Below, piece after piece: positions 8,763 through 20,319 of a stretch of 64,000 nt of DNA (its first letter is position 1; each line of letters opens with the position of its first letter). The notes below the pieces were generated by a model, which saw only the letters and a program-made list of their open reading frames with translations, ran no database searches and was not told the origin of the DNA. The translations under genes were made by a program, and so were the position numbers. The DNA is from Sphingobium terrigena (GTDB taxonomy: Bacteria > Pseudomonadota > Alphaproteobacteria > Sphingomonadales > Sphingomonadaceae), in assembly GCF_003591655.1 (NCBI RefSeq), contig NZ_QVRA01000011.1, forward strand, positions 1 to 64,000, written 5' to 3'.

Positions 8763-10715
8763 ATGATGAACGACGAGAAAGACCCGCAGGGCAATCCCTG
8801 GATCAAGAGCGCGATGATTTGGGCAGGGGTGATTGTCGCCCTGTTGCTGTTCGTGTCCATGTTCGACAGCCGTTCCGCCTCCACCGCCGGGACCGGCATC
8901 GCCTATTCCGAATTCCGCTCGAAAGTGCAGGAAGGGCAGGTCAAGGACGTCGCCATCGCGCCCAACAAGATTTCAGGCACGCTGGCCAGCGGCCAGAAGT
9001 TCAACACCATTCCGGTCAGCGATCCTGGCCTCACGACCCTGCTGGACGATAATGGCGTCAAATATTCGGGCCAGGCCGAAGAGCAGCCCAGCTTCTGGAT
9101 GATCCTCATCTACCAGTCGCTCCCCTTCCTGCTGATCCTTGGCATCGCCTTCTTCGTGCTGCGCCAGATGCAGAAGGGCGGCGGCGCGGGCGGCGCGATG
9201 GGCTTTGGCAAATCGAAGGCCAAGCTGCTGACCGAAAAGCATGGCAAGGTCACGTTCGATGACGTCGCGGGCATCGACGAGGCGCGCGAGGAATTGCAGG
9301 AGATCGTCGAGTTCCTCAAGAACCCGACCAAATTCGCCCGTCTGGGCGGCAAGATCCCCAAGGGCGCGCTGCTGGTCGGTTCGCCCGGCACCGGCAAGAC
9401 GCTGCTGGCCCGCGCGATCGCGGGCGAGGCGGGCGTGCCTTTCTTCACCATTTCCGGCTCCGACTTTGTCGAAATGTTCGTGGGCGTCGGTGCCAGCCGC
9501 GTGCGCGACATGTTCGAGCAGGCGAAGAAGAACGCGCCCTGCATCGTATTCATCGATGAAATCGACGCGGTCGGCCGCCATCGCGGCGCGGGCCTTGGCA
9601 ATGGCAATGACGAGCGCGAACAGACGCTGAACCAGTTGCTGGTTGAGATGGACGGCTTTGAAGCCAATGAAGGCATCATCATCGTTGCGGCCACCAACCG
9701 TCCCGACGTGCTGGACCCTGCGCTGCTGCGTCCCGGCCGCTTCGACCGGCAGGTCGTGGTGCCGCGTCCCGACATTGAAGGTCGCGAGAAAATCCTGGCC
9801 GTCCATATGAAGAAGGTGCCGCTGGCCCCTGACGTCGAACCGCGCACCATCGCGCGCGGCACGCCCGGCTTTTCCGGCGCGGACCTCGCCAATCTTGTCA
9901 ACGAAGCGGCGCTGATGGCGGCGCGGCGCGGCAAGCGGCTGGTTGCGATGGACGAATTTGAAGCGGCCAAGGACAAGGTGATGATGGGCGCGGAACGCCG
10001 CTCCATGGTCATGACCGACGATGAAAAGAAGATGACCGCCTATCATGAGGCTGGCCACGCCATCGTCTCGGTCCATGAGGCGGCGTCCGACCCTATCCAC
10101 AAGGCAACGATCATTCCGCGCGGTCGTGCGCTGGGCATGGTCATGCGCCTGCCCGAACGGGACAGCTACAGCTATCACCGGGACAAGATGCACGCGAACA
10201 TGGCGGTCGCCATGGGTGGTCGCGTCGCTGAAGAGATTATCTTCGGCTATGACAAGGTGTCGAGCGGCGCTTCGGGCGATATCCAGTACGCGACCAAGCT
10301 GGCGCGCGACATGGTCACCCAATGGGGCATGTCCGACAAGCTGGGTCCGCTGCAATATGAAGAGCAGCAGGGCGAAACATTCCTGGGTTATTCGCAGAGC
10401 GCCCGCGTCCATATGTCGGACGAGACTGCCAAGCTGATCGACAAGGAAATCCGCGGGCTGGTGGAGCAGGGCTATAACCGGGCCAAGGAATTGCTGACCG
10501 GTCATGAGGATCAGTTGCACCTGCTGGCCAACGCCATGCTGGAATATGAAACGCTGAGCGGCGACGAGATCAAGGCGCTGCTGGAAAAGGGTGAGATCAC
10601 CCGCGACGATGGCACGACGATCAAGCCGTCGGTCATTCCGGCAGCCGGTTCCTCCATCCCCCGCGCGGGCAAGCGCAAGGGACCGTTTGGCAACCCGTCG
10701 CCCGCCGGAGCCTGA
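8763..10715 (+). CDS. ftsH: ATP-dependent zinc metalloprotease FtsH
   Basis: A 650-residue membrane-anchored AAA+ protease. An N-terminal helix (about residues 15-32), a periplasmic domain and a second helix (about 110-130) precede the AAA module. Walker A GSPGTGKT is at 206-213, followed by Walker B ([11 protein letters not shown]), the second-region-of-homology arginines (RPGRFDR) and the zinc site HEAGH starting at residue 428. It degrades misfolded membrane proteins and regulatory substrates such as LpxC. Two adjacent ATGs (8763 and 8766) and a GTG at 8760 are all possible starts behind an AAAGAGAG ribosome-binding site. Confidence 0.97.
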   Translation: MMNDEKDPQGNPWIKSAMIWAGVIVALLLFVSMFDSRSASTAGTGIAYSEFRSKVQEGQVKDVAIAPNKISGTLASGQKFNTIPVSDPGLTTLLDDNGVKYSGQAEEQPSFWMILIYQSLPFLLILGIAFFVLRQMQKGGGAGGAMGFGKSKAKLLTEKHGKVTFDDVAGIDEAREELQEIVEFLKNPTKFARLGGKIPKGALLVGSPGTGKTLLARAIAGEAGVPFFTISGSDFVEMFVGVGASRVRDMFEQAKKNAPCIVFIDEIDAVGRHRGAGLGNGNDEREQTLNQLLVEMDGFEANEGIIIVAATNRPDVLDPALLRPGRFDRQVVVPRPDIEGREKILAVHMKKVPLAPDVEPRTIARGTPGFSGADLANLVNEAALMAARRGKRLVAMDEFEAAKDKVMMGAERRSMVMTDDEKKMTAYHEAGHAIVSVHEAASDPIHKATIIPRGRALGMVMRLPERDSYSYHRDKMHANMAVAMGGRVAEEIIFGYDKVSSGASGDIQYATKLARDMVTQWGMSDKLGPLQYEEQQGETFLGYSQSARVHMSDETAKLIDKEIRGLVEQGYNRAKELLTGHEDQLHLLANAMLEYETLSGDEIKALLEKGEITRDDGTTIKPSVIPAAGSSIPRAGKRKGPFGNPSPAGA

Positions 10716-10732
10716 TCCCGCAAACGTGAATT

Positions 10733-10766
10733 AGGGCGCGCGACCGCAGGGTTGCGCGCCCTTTTT
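10733..10766 (+). terminator. rho-independent terminator of ftsH
   Basis: A 13-bp GC-rich stem (10733-10745 with 10750-10762, one G-T pair) with a GCAG loop is followed by a five-T run. It lies 17 bases past the ftsH stop. Confidence 0.9.
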
Positions 10767-10826
10767 CACGCCCCTGCCGCCAGCGCAATAAAATGCCCCA
10801 AAGGGACTGGCCGTCCGCCGCCATAG

Positions 10827-12353
<1,527 letters not shown>

Positions 12354-12355
12354 GT

Positions 12356-12500
12356 CCTCCCCGGTACGGGGAGGGGGACCGCTGGCGAAGCCAGTGGTGG
12401 AGGGGGGGCGCCGTTGGGCGCTACCTCTCCTGTCGTTGCGCTTGCCTCCCGCCCCCTCCACCAGCCTTCGGCCGGTCCCCCTCCCCGTGCCGGGGAGGAT
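12356..12500. repeat. large imperfect palindromic repeat between guaB and rsmB
   Basis: The outer arms (TCCTCCCCGGTACGGGGAGG at the left, a near mirror ending in CCCCGTGCCGGGGAGGA at the right) and inner blocks (GGTGGAGGGGGG against CCCCCTCCACC) form a nested inverted repeat of about 145 bp. I associate this type of GC-rich palindrome with sphingomonad genomes. It fills the whole guaB-rsmB gap. Its right edge (12491-12499) supplies the GGGGAGGA ribosome-binding site of rsmB, and the hairpin could also serve as the guaB transcript end. Confidence 0.8.
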
Positions 12501-13676
12501 ATGACCCCCGCCGCCCGCCTTCAAGCTGCGATAGAGCTGCTCGACGCTATCATCGCGTCGGCGCGGGACGGTGGGCCTGCTGCCGACACGCTGATCGCGC
12601 GTTATTTCAAGGAGCGGCGCTACGCCGGGTCGCGCGACCGGCGGGCGGTGCGCGACCATGTCTATGACGCGATCCGGCGCGCGGGGGAGCGGCCCGATAC
12701 CGGGCGCGAAGCCATGATCGGGCTGGCGCAGGAGCGGCCCGATCTGGCCGCGTTGTTCGACGGGTCGGCCCATGCGCCGATGCCGATCGAGCCGGGCGAG
12801 GCCGGGGCCAGCGCCGGGGCGGTGCCGGCATGGCTTGCGCCGCTGCTGGCCGCGCCGGTCGAGCAGGACGCCCTGCTGGGTCGCGCGCCAGTCGATCTGC
12901 GGGTCAATCGGCTGAAGGCCACGCCTGCCGCCGTCGCGCCGCACCTGCCCGACGCTCAGCCGATCGCCGGATTGCCCGATGGCCTGCGCCTGCCCGAAGG
13001 CTTCCCGGTCGAACAGGCCGATCCATGGAAGCAGGGGCTGGTCGAGGTGCAGGATGGCGGCAGCCAGATGATCGCGCTCGCCTGCGGCGTAGCGCCCGGC
13101 ATGACGGTCGTGGATCTGTGCGCCGGAGCGGGCGGCAAGACGCTGGCGCTGGCCGCGGCGATGGCGGGGCAGGGGACGCTGATTGCCGCCGATACGATCC
13201 GCGCGCGACTGGCGCGGCTCAGCCCGCGGGCCGAACGGGCGGGCGCGACCTTCATCGAAACGCTGCTGATCGATCAGGGGCATGAGGGGCGGGGACTGGA
13301 CAGCCTGAAGGCGGAGGCCGATGTCGTGCTGGTCGATGCGCCCTGTTCAGGCACCGGCACCTGGCGCCGCAACCCGGAGGCGCGCTGGCGGCTGACGCAG
13401 GCGCGGCTCGATCGGCTGGTCGCGGAACAGGCGCGTATTCTGGATTTTGCCGCGCCCTTGCTGGCCCCCGGCGGGGCGCTGGTCTATGCTACCTGCGCGC
13501 TGACGGATCAGGAGGGACGCGATCAGGTGGACGGCTTTCTGACCCGGCATGACGGATGGACGGCGGAGGCGCTGGATATGCCGCTGGGCCGCGCCCATGG
13601 CGCTGGCTGGCTGCTGACGCCGGGCCATGATGGCACTGACGGTTTCTTCTTTGCGCGGCTGCGCCGGTCGGCATGA
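12501..13676 (+). CDS. rsmB: 16S rRNA (cytosine-C5) methyltransferase RsmB-like
   Basis: A 391-residue SAM-dependent RNA m5C methyltransferase of the RsmB/NOP2 group. An N-terminal NusB-like helical domain (about 1-130) is followed by the Rossmann methyltransferase fold. Motif I is [16 protein letters not shown], motif IV is [19 protein letters not shown], and motif VI is YATCAL with the catalytic cysteine. RsmB methylates C967 of 16S rRNA in E. coli. The ATG follows directly on a repeat-derived Shine-Dalgarno sequence. Confidence 0.9.
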   Translation: MTPAARLQAAIELLDAIIASARDGGPAADTLIARYFKERRYAGSRDRRAVRDHVYDAIRRAGERPDTGREAMIGLAQERPDLAALFDGSAHAPMPIEPGEAGASAGAVPAWLAPLLAAPVEQDALLGRAPVDLRVNRLKATPAAVAPHLPDAQPIAGLPDGLRLPEGFPVEQADPWKQGLVEVQDGGSQMIALACGVAPGMTVVDLCAGAGGKTLALAAAMAGQGTLIAADTIRARLARLSPRAERAGATFIETLLIDQGHEGRGLDSLKAEADVVLVDAPCSGTGTWRRNPEARWRLTQARLDRLVAEQARILDFAAPLLAPGGALVYATCALTDQEGRDQVDGFLTRHDGWTAEALDMPLGRAHGAGWLLTPGHDGTDGFFFARLRRSA

Positions 13677-13767
13677 AAGCGGCGGCGTGAAACAGGCCAT
13701 GGACAAGCGCCCGCAAAATGGCGACACTTGGACCACATCAATGCCTGAAACATGGCTGGAGACACTC

Positions 13768-14289
13768 ATGCGTTTTACCCCCGCCTCGATCGCGCTCGCC
13801 GCTGTCCTGACCACCGTGTCCAGCGTCGGCCTGACCCAGCGCCCCGACGCACAGATCGAGCCGCGCTCGATCGAATGGCAGAAAGCCGGTGCTGCGGCCT
13901 TTGCGGCGGGCAATCTGAACGGTGCGACCGATGCGCTGGAAAGCGCGCTGGCGGTCGATCCGCGCAACCGGGCCGCCTATGTCGATCTGGCCCAGGTCGC
14001 CCGCGCACAGGGGCTTCAGGGCAAGGCGATCCGGCTTTACAAGGAAGCGCTGCTGCTCGACCCGACTGACGTGACCGCGTTGGCGGGGCAGGGTGAGGCG
14101 ATGGTGGAGAAGGGCGCGCTGGCCAAGGCCAAGGAGGTGCTGGCCAAGGCGCAGAGCCTGTGCAAGGCCGATTGCGCGCCCGTTGGCAAGCTTGCCGCGG
14201 CGATCCAGAAAGGGCCGCCCGCCGTGGCGCTGACCGCCAAGGATGCCGTCCCGACCGCCCCCAAGACGGTGCCGACCGAGACGCCGTAA
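13768..14289 (+). CDS. TPR-repeat periplasmic protein
   Basis: A 173-residue protein with a signal-peptide-like N-terminus (about residues 1-24) and two to three tetratricopeptide repeats (about 32-115, for example [20 protein letters not shown]). The C-terminus is proline- and threonine-rich. The ATG at 13768 has GGAG six bases upstream, whereas the ATG at 13741 lacks one. The function is unknown; such proteins usually act as small scaffolds in the periplasm. It is probably cotranscribed with rsmB. Confidence 0.75.
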   Translation: MRFTPASIALAAVLTTVSSVGLTQRPDAQIEPRSIEWQKAGAAAFAAGNLNGATDALESALAVDPRNRAAYVDLAQVARAQGLQGKAIRLYKEALLLDPTDVTALAGQGEAMVEKGALAKAKEVLAKAQSLCKADCAPVGKLAAAIQKGPPAVALTAKDAVPTAPKTVPTETP

Positions 14290-14539
14290 ATAGGATTTGC
14301 TGGGCTTAACTTCGCATATTTCCCGGTAAATGCGACATTTTATTATCGGATTGCGATAGATTATTATGCGGGCCGTTTTGGGTGTCGACGGTGAGAAAGA
14401 GCCTGTGGGCGCAATGTAACATGGCTGGCGGCGTGTAGGACAGAGGTCGTCCCGTGCGTCTGGTGTGCGACGTTTCTCGACTTCGCTCGAAACGAACGGA
14501 TCACAGTGAAGTCAGCGCGCTATAGGGCGCAAGTCGGGT
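14290..14539. repeat. intergenic region with short palindromic repeat
   Basis: No gene was found between the convergent TPR and rsmA genes. An imperfect hairpin (14320-14345) followed by an AT-rich stretch may end the TPR transcript. At 14470-14494 lies the short palindrome CGTTTCTCGACTTCGCTCG, ending in AAACG, a dispersed element type I recall from sphingomonads. Confidence 0.55.
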
Positions 14540-15379
14540 CTACCGCCCCAGCACCCGCGCCACTGCGACAAACTCCTCGACGCTCACCGTTTCCGCGCGG
14601 CGTTGCGGGTCGATGCCGATTTCGGCCAGCGCATCGAGCGCGCCGGGCAGGCCTTTCAAACTTTGCCGGAGCATCTTGCGGCGCTGGCCGAAGGCGGCGG
14701 CGGTCAGGCGTTCGAGATGTTTGAGTTGCACCCCGTCCGGCGCGGCCTTGGGCGTCAGGTGAACGACGGCGGACATGACCTTGGGCGGGGGAGTGAAGGC
14801 GCTGCGGTGGACCTTCATCGCGATGCGCGCGTCGCTGCGCCATTGGGACAGGATGGCAAGGCGGCCATAATGGTCGGTGCCGGGCTGGGCGACGATCCGT
14901 TCGGCGACCTCCATCTGGAACATCAGCGTCAGGGTCGACCACCAGGGCAGCGGTTCCCAAGGCGCTGACAGCCAGCCGATCAGCAGCGCGGTGCCGACAT
15001 TATAAGGCAGGTTGGCGATGATATGCGCGCCATCGCCCGCTTCGGCGCGGGCGTCGATTGCCATCGCGTCACCCGACAGGACACGCAACTGCCCCGGAAA
15101 GGCGGCGTCCAGTTCAGCCAGCGCGGGCAGGCAACGCCGGTCACGCTCGACCGCGACCAGTTTTGCACCTGCGCGCAGGATGGCGCGGGTCAGGCCGCCG
15201 GGACCGGGGCCGACCTCGAACGCGGGCTGGCCGTCGATCGCGCCGGGGACAGCGGCGATCCGGTCGAGCAATTGTTCGTCGAGCAGGAAATTCTGCCCCA
15301 GCGCCTTGCTGGCCTGAAGCCCGTGCGTGGCGATCACCTCCCGCAGTGGCGGGAGCTTCACCTTGCCCTCAGCAGACAT
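14540..15379 (-). CDS. rsmA: 16S rRNA dimethyladenosine transferase RsmA/KsgA
   Basis: About 279 residues. It dimethylates two adjacent adenosines near the 3' end of 16S rRNA during 30S maturation. The sequence shows [15 protein letters not shown], the SAM-binding motif [14 protein letters not shown] and the catalytic [11 protein letters not shown]. The C-terminal domain carries [14 protein letters not shown] and [14 protein letters not shown]. The start overlaps the end of pdxA by 11 bases. It is the last gene of the lptD-surA-pdxA-rsmA cluster, an arrangement widely conserved in Proteobacteria. Confidence 0.95.
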   Translation of the reverse strand: MSAEGKVKLPPLREVIATHGLQASKALGQNFLLDEQLLDRIAAVPGAIDGQPAFEVGPGPGGLTRAILRAGAKLVAVERDRRCLPALAELDAAFPGQLRVLSGDAMAIDARAEAGDGAHIIANLPYNVGTALLIGWLSAPWEPLPWWSTLTLMFQMEVAERIVAQPGTDHYGRLAILSQWRSDARIAMKVHRSAFTPPPKVMSAVVHLTPKAAPDGVQLKHLERLTAAAFGQRRKMLRQSLKGLPGALDALAEIGIDPQRRAETVSVEEFVAVARVLGR

Positions 15380-16409
15380 AGGCGGCACGCGCGCGGGCGG
15401 CGTCGGCGGCCATGCGCAGCGCGGCGATCATAGCGCCCGGATTGGCGCTGTCGGTGCCTGCAATGCCAAAGGCGGTGCCATGGTCGGGCGATGTGCGGAT
15501 GATCGGCAGGCCCAGCGTGATATTGACGCCATCGTCGAAATTCAGCGTCTTGATCGGGATTAGCGCCTGATCATGATACATGCACAGCGCCGCATCATAG
15601 GCTTCGCGGGCGCGGGCATGGAACATGCCGTCGGCGGCCAGCGGTCCGACTATGTCATAGCCTTCGTCGCGCAGCGATTCGACCGCCGGGCGGATGATGT
15701 CGATTTCCTCCCGCCCCAGCGCGCCGCCTTCGCCAGCATGGGGGTTCAGCCCCGCGACGGCGAGGCGGGGGCGGGCAATGCCGAAATTCTTTTGCAGTCC
15801 CTTGGCCGTGGTGATCGCGCGGGCGCGGATCAGGTCGATGGTCAGCGCGGACGGTACTTCGCTCAATGGAATATGGATCGTGACCGGCACGACCTTGAGC
15901 GATGGTCCGGCCAGCATCATCACCGCATTATGGGCCGACACGCCGCAGCGTTCGGCGACGAACTCGGTCTGGCCGGGGTGGGTGAAGCCCACGCCGTACA
16001 GCTGTTCCTTGCCCACCGGCGCGGTGACGATGCCCGCCGCCGATCCCGACCGGGCGAGGCCGACCGAGGCTTCGAGCGATTCAAACGCGGTGCGCGCGCC
16101 GTCGACGCTGGGGGTGCCGGGGATGATCTCGCCCGCCTGTCCGACCTGAAGGCAGGGCAGGGCCGATCCGAAGGCGGCGGCGGCTTCCTCCGGCGCGCTG
16201 ATCATCGCGATCGGGCCGAGCCAGACCGCGCGCAGGGCCGCGACGTCGCCCACCGCAAAGAAGGGCGGCAGGCCGCGTGCGTCGCGCATCACCCAGCTTT
16301 TGGCGACGATTTCCGGCCCGATCCCGGCAGGATCGCCGAGCGAGACCGCAAAGGGCAGCGGCGGCTGGCCGACCGGGGGGGTGGCGTCAGTTATATTCGA
16401 TGATCGCAT
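15369..16409 (-). CDS. pdxA: 4-hydroxythreonine-4-phosphate dehydrogenase
   Basis: About 346 residues. PdxA oxidises 4-phosphohydroxy-L-threonine with NAD in the DXP-dependent route to pyridoxal phosphate. Family landmarks are [22 protein letters not shown], metal-binding [11 protein letters not shown], and [16 protein letters not shown] near the C-terminus. The ATG at 16409 lies inside the end of surA (23-base overlap), which indicates coupling. A shorter start nearer the conserved block is possible. Confidence 0.93.
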   Translation of the reverse strand: MRSSNITDATPPVGQPPLPFAVSLGDPAGIGPEIVAKSWVMRDARGLPPFFAVGDVAALRAVWLGPIAMISAPEEAAAAFGSALPCLQVGQAGEIIPGTPSVDGARTAFESLEASVGLARSGSAAGIVTAPVGKEQLYGVGFTHPGQTEFVAERCGVSAHNAVMMLAGPSLKVVPVTIHIPLSEVPSALTIDLIRARAITTAKGLQKNFGIARPRLAVAGLNPHAGEGGALGREEIDIIRPAVESLRDEGYDIVGPLAADGMFHARAREAYDAALCMYHDQALIPIKTLNFDDGVNITLGLPIIRTSPDHGTAFGIAGTDSANPGAMIAALRMAADAARARAAYVC

Positions 16410-17772
16410 CACGACGCAGATCGCGCAGATAGATGCGCGCACGCTTGTTGACCCGTTCTTCTTCCAGCTGCGCCATAATCTGTTCGGGATTGGGCGCATT
16501 GGCCGATGCGGGATCATCACGGCCACAGACGATCAACACGCGAACGCCGTCGGTGATGGAGCCGAAGGGCGGCGTGGCCTGACCGACCTGGAGGTTGAGC
16601 AGGATTTCCTGCAACTGGGGCGGCAGGTCGCGCAGCTTCACATTGTCATTGTCGACCACGTCCGCGCCAATCTTTGCGCCCACCTCATTGGCCTGGCCGC
16701 AGCCCTTGATCTCCTTGATCGCGGCGGCGAAACCTGCGGCCTTGGCGCTCGCCTGTTCCTTGGTCGTATCCTTGGGGAAGAGCACGGACAGCTGTTTCAG
16801 GCTGAGCAGCGAATCGCGTGGATCGGCGGTCAGCACCTTGCGCTTGTCCATCACATAGATCAGCGACACGCCGCCTGCGACCTCGATCGGCCCGGCGATC
16901 TGGCCGACCTGCATGTCGGCGGCGGCGGTCGCCAGTTCGGGCGGCAACTGCACCGGGCGGACCCAGCCCAGATCGCCGCCGACCGCTGCGGTCGATGCTT
17001 CGGAAAATTGCCGGGCATAGGCGGCAAAGCTGCCGCCCTGCTGGATCTGCTGGATGATGTTGCGCGCGTTGGCGACAATCTGATCGCGATTTTCCGGGGT
17101 CGCCGACAGATAGATTTCGCCGATGCGCAGCTCGTCGCTGCCCTTGGCCGCGTTCAGCCGGTCGACCACCGACTTCACTTCATCTTCGGACACATTGACG
17201 AAGGGCTGAATATTGCGCCGTTGCAGGCGGCTCCAGGCGAGTTCGCCCTCAATCTGGCGCTTGATGCTGGCGGCCGAGCTGCCCTGGCTGCGCAGATAGG
17301 CGTCGAACTGGGTTGGCGACTGGCGGAAATTGGCCGCGACCCGCTCATAGCTTTGCTGGATTTCGGCCGGATCGACCTTGATGTCGTTGGCGGCGGCTTC
17401 CTGAATCTGGAGCGTTTCGTCGATCAGGTTGCGCAGCACCTGCACCCGCAGACGCTCCTTTTCTTCCGCTTCCACCTTGCCGCCATTGGCGGTGATGATC
17501 AGCGCGAGGCGCTGGTCGATGTCGGTGCCGGTGATGATGCGGCCGTTGACGATGGCGGTTGCCTTGCGGACATTGGGGTCGCTCTTGCCAAAGACTGTGA
17601 CGTCCCTGGGCAGGTTGAGCTGCTGGCTGGCGACGTCGCCGCCGTCATCGACCGTCTGCGCGGCAACGCCCTGCACCCCGACGCCAAGCAGCGCTGAGGA
17701 CAGGAACAGGGTGCGCAGGGCCGAACGAACGGCGGGAAACATGCGGGTGGGCGTGGAAACGACAGGCAGCAT
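16387..17772 (-). CDS. surA: periplasmic chaperone/peptidyl-prolyl isomerase SurA
   Basis: About 461 residues with an N-terminal signal peptide (processed near VAAQ), a SurA-N helical domain (IVNGRIITGTDIDQRLALI) and a parvulin-type rotamase domain (LRIGEIYLSATPENRDQI, then GGDLGWVRP). A second, poorer parvulin-like segment lies near residues 325-430. It escorts unfolded beta-barrel proteins to the BAM complex. Its position between lptD and pdxA fits, since LptD is a known SurA client. The ATG at 17772 has GGAG 13 bases upstream; an internal ATG at 17742 is an alternative. Confidence 0.92.
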   Translation of the reverse strand: MLPVVSTPTRMFPAVRSALRTLFLSSALLGVGVQGVAAQTVDDGGDVASQQLNLPRDVTVFGKSDPNVRKATAIVNGRIITGTDIDQRLALIITANGGKVEAEEKERLRVQVLRNLIDETLQIQEAAANDIKVDPAEIQQSYERVAANFRQSPTQFDAYLRSQGSSAASIKRQIEGELAWSRLQRRNIQPFVNVSEDEVKSVVDRLNAAKGSDELRIGEIYLSATPENRDQIVANARNIIQQIQQGGSFAAYARQFSEASTAAVGGDLGWVRPVQLPPELATAAADMQVGQIAGPIEVAGGVSLIYVMDKRKVLTADPRDSLLSLKQLSVLFPKDTTKEQASAKAAGFAAAIKEIKGCGQANEVGAKIGADVVDNDNVKLRDLPPQLQEILLNLQVGQATPPFGSITDGVRVLIVCGRDDPASANAPNPEQIMAQLEEERVNKRARIYLRDLRRDAIIEYN

Positions 17773-17858
17773 CGTCGGCAAATATCTCCAATACGGTCCG
17801 GCACGGATGCGCCAGTCCGCCTGAACCAGCCCTGACAGGGTAGCGGGAAGGGTGATCC

Positions 17859-20102
17859 TTATATGCCAATATTGCGGAAAGCTAGCCGAAGCTGGAAAGC
17901 ATTGCCTTTTCGCGCGTCGCCATTGGCCTGATAGTCGCGCCGCCAGGTGAGGCCGAGCGTCAGACAATCATCCTCATAGGCGATGCCCAGCCGATGGCGA
18001 ACCGGCTCATAACCATCGGCAATGCTGAGCGGATCTTCCTTGCCATCGGTCAGATCGATCACGGTAGAGCCGAACACCGACCAGAAGCGCGCGAACTGGA
18101 TACGCCCGCCCAGCCGCAATTCCTCCCGGTCCTGCAAATCCTCCAGCGCGGCCAAAGCATCGCGGTTGAGCCGCAGATAGCCGACCATGGCATAGGTATT
18201 CCTGCTGCCCACGGTCGCGTCCAGCTCATTGCGGCGGACGGCCAGATGGTCCTTGTCCAGTCGGAACCGGTGGGTGAAGCTGATGAAATCCTTGTAACGC
18301 ACAGTCGTGCGGCCAACGATGTCGGACGTGCGATCCGACAGGCCGGTGCCGTCGGGCAGGATGCTGGTGCGGCTGTTCAGGCGATAGCTTTGCCCCACGA
18401 TGGTCTGGAGCGAGAAGTCGGGCAGGGACAGGCTATATTCGATGCCGTAGGTGACCCGCGTCGAATCCTCGAACCGGTCATAGCCGGCGAAGCGGTTGAG
18501 CGCGAAGAGGTTGCTGTCCTCCAGATCGACGGCGCGGGCATCCTCATTGGGTAGCGACAGGTTGGCGAGTTTCGGCGCGGCGACGATCTGGACGCGCGGG
18601 GCGATCCGTTGCACCCCGCCAAAGGCTTCGCCGATGAAGGGCCAGCGCATGTCCACTGCGGCGGCGGCGATGCCGCGCGCCTGCCAGCCCGGATCGCCAG
18701 CATAGCTGGCGGTCGTCGTCAGCGCATTGTCGCTGCTGTGATAGGCGTCGCCGCGCAGATAGCCGGTGAAGGTCACTTCCTGCCCCATGCCGGTCAGCGT
18801 GCGCAGATTCCATTCGGCAGCGGCAAAGGCGCGTTGCGTATCCTGGCCATGGGTGCGGGTGATCGCCAGCGTATTGGCCTGCAATTGCAGGACGCCGCCC
18901 AGCAGCGGGTCTTTCAGCCGCAGCCGATAGTCGATGACCGGCAGCGCGATCGGCGTCTGCCCCTGCGAATCGCCTGCGCGCAGCGTCTGCACCGCCCAGC
19001 CGCGCAGCGAGAAATAGCTGTTCTGGCCGATTCGCTGCGCGCCGAGGGTCGAGCGCAGCCGGTCATCGCGGCTGATGTCGTAGCGGCGCAGGAAGGTGCG
19101 GTCGCTGGCGAAGCGGATCGATCCATCGACGCTCCATTCCGGCGTCAGCTGCAATCCGCCGCTGGCGTCGAGATAGAAGCGCGGATCCTTTTCGGATGCG
19201 GCGGGCGTCGTGCTGCTGCTGTCTCCGGTGGCGACGCGGCTGCCATAGGTGGCATAGCCGGTGATCTGATAGGCACCACGATCATAAAGATGGCGGAAAC
19301 CGGCCTCCAGCATCGGCAGGCTGTTGCTATAGACATGCGGCGTGACCGTCAGGTCGCGATTGGGCGCCAGCTTGAAATAGTAAGGCAGCGCGACTTCAAA
19401 GCCGTTGTTCCGGTCATAGCGCAGATTGGGCACCATCAGGCCGCTGCCGCCGCCTTCGCCCACCGGATGGGACAGGCCGGGCAACGGGATCAGCGGCAGG
19501 CCGAACAGCTCGATATTGGCGTTGGTGTAGGTCACCCGCTCGCGCGTCGGGTCATAGACGACCTTGACCGCGTTGATCTGCCAGGTCGGTTCCTTGGGGC
19601 AGCCGTCGCTATCCTCGACCGCGCAGCCGGTATAGGCGGCGCGGTTGAGCGTATAGATGCCGTTGGTGCGGGTGCCGGTGGCCGCTGCCAGCCGACCGCC
19701 CGACTGGAGGACCAGCAGCATATTGTCGACCACGCCGTCCTTCAGCGTATCGGTGACGTCGAACCGGTCGCCATAGGCGATATTGCCGTCGGGATCGGTG
19801 ACCGAGACATTGCCGATCGCCTCCACCTTGCCACTGGTGCGGTTCCACACGACCTTGTCGGCGCGCAGGCGATTGCCATCGCGCAGCAGCTGCACCGCGC
19901 CGCTGGCGGTGACGATTTCGCTATTGCTGTCATATTGCAGCGCGTCGGCGGAAAAGCCGATCTGGTCGTCGCTCGCCGGAACGGGGGCGTCGGGCGCGCT
20001 GATCGGCACCTGCGGTTCGTTGAGCTGCTGCGCCATGGCCGGGGCGGTGACCGCAAGGCACGACAAAGCGCAGCCGATCAGCAGGGCGGGGCGCAAAGAC
20101 AT
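17859..20102 (-). CDS. lptD: LPS-assembly outer-membrane protein LptD
   Basis: About 747 residues. The signal peptide (MSLRPALLIGCALSCL, ending AMAQ) is followed by an N-terminal OstA/jellyroll domain (about 45-160, with SNSEIVTASGAVQLLRDGNR) that receives LPS from the LptA bridge. A C-terminal beta-barrel follows (for example LGIAYEDDCLTLGLTWRRDY near the end). It ends 86 bases before the surA start. The start at 20102 was chosen for the clean signal peptide; upstream ATGs at 20122 and 20153 are also in frame. Confidence 0.93.
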   Translation of the reverse strand: MSLRPALLIGCALSCLAVTAPAMAQQLNEPQVPISAPDAPVPASDDQIGFSADALQYDSNSEIVTASGAVQLLRDGNRLRADKVVWNRTSGKVEAIGNVSVTDPDGNIAYGDRFDVTDTLKDGVVDNMLLVLQSGGRLAAATGTRTNGIYTLNRAAYTGCAVEDSDGCPKEPTWQINAVKVVYDPTRERVTYTNANIELFGLPLIPLPGLSHPVGEGGGSGLMVPNLRYDRNNGFEVALPYYFKLAPNRDLTVTPHVYSNSLPMLEAGFRHLYDRGAYQITGYATYGSRVATGDSSSTTPAASEKDPRFYLDASGGLQLTPEWSVDGSIRFASDRTFLRRYDISRDDRLRSTLGAQRIGQNSYFSLRGWAVQTLRAGDSQGQTPIALPVIDYRLRLKDPLLGGVLQLQANTLAITRTHGQDTQRAFAAAEWNLRTLTGMGQEVTFTGYLRGDAYHSSDNALTTTASYAGDPGWQARGIAAAAVDMRWPFIGEAFGGVQRIAPRVQIVAAPKLANLSLPNEDARAVDLEDSNLFALNRFAGYDRFEDSTRVTYGIEYSLSLPDFSLQTIVGQSYRLNSRTSILPDGTGLSDRTSDIVGRTTVRYKDFISFTHRFRLDKDHLAVRRNELDATVGSRNTYAMVGYLRLNRDALAALEDLQDREELRLGGRIQFARFWSVFGSTVIDLTDGKEDPLSIADGYEPVRHRLGIAYEDDCLTLGLTWRRDYQANGDARKGNAFQLRLAFRNIGI

Positions 20103-20319
20103 GAACTTTGAAGGGGGGGACATAGGGGAGGTAGCCAAACGGTCAGGCCTCATGAAGGGGCGGTATCAGCGCCTGCCTATCGCACTGCTTGGCGCGCGCC
20201 GCAATCGCTGCGCTACGCTCTTTTCCGGCAAAATCGGTCGAACGCCTTTGCCAGACGGGGCAAGCCGCACTATTTGGCAAGGATTACGTCTCAAAGCCCG
20301 AACAAGAAAAGGTCCCTTG

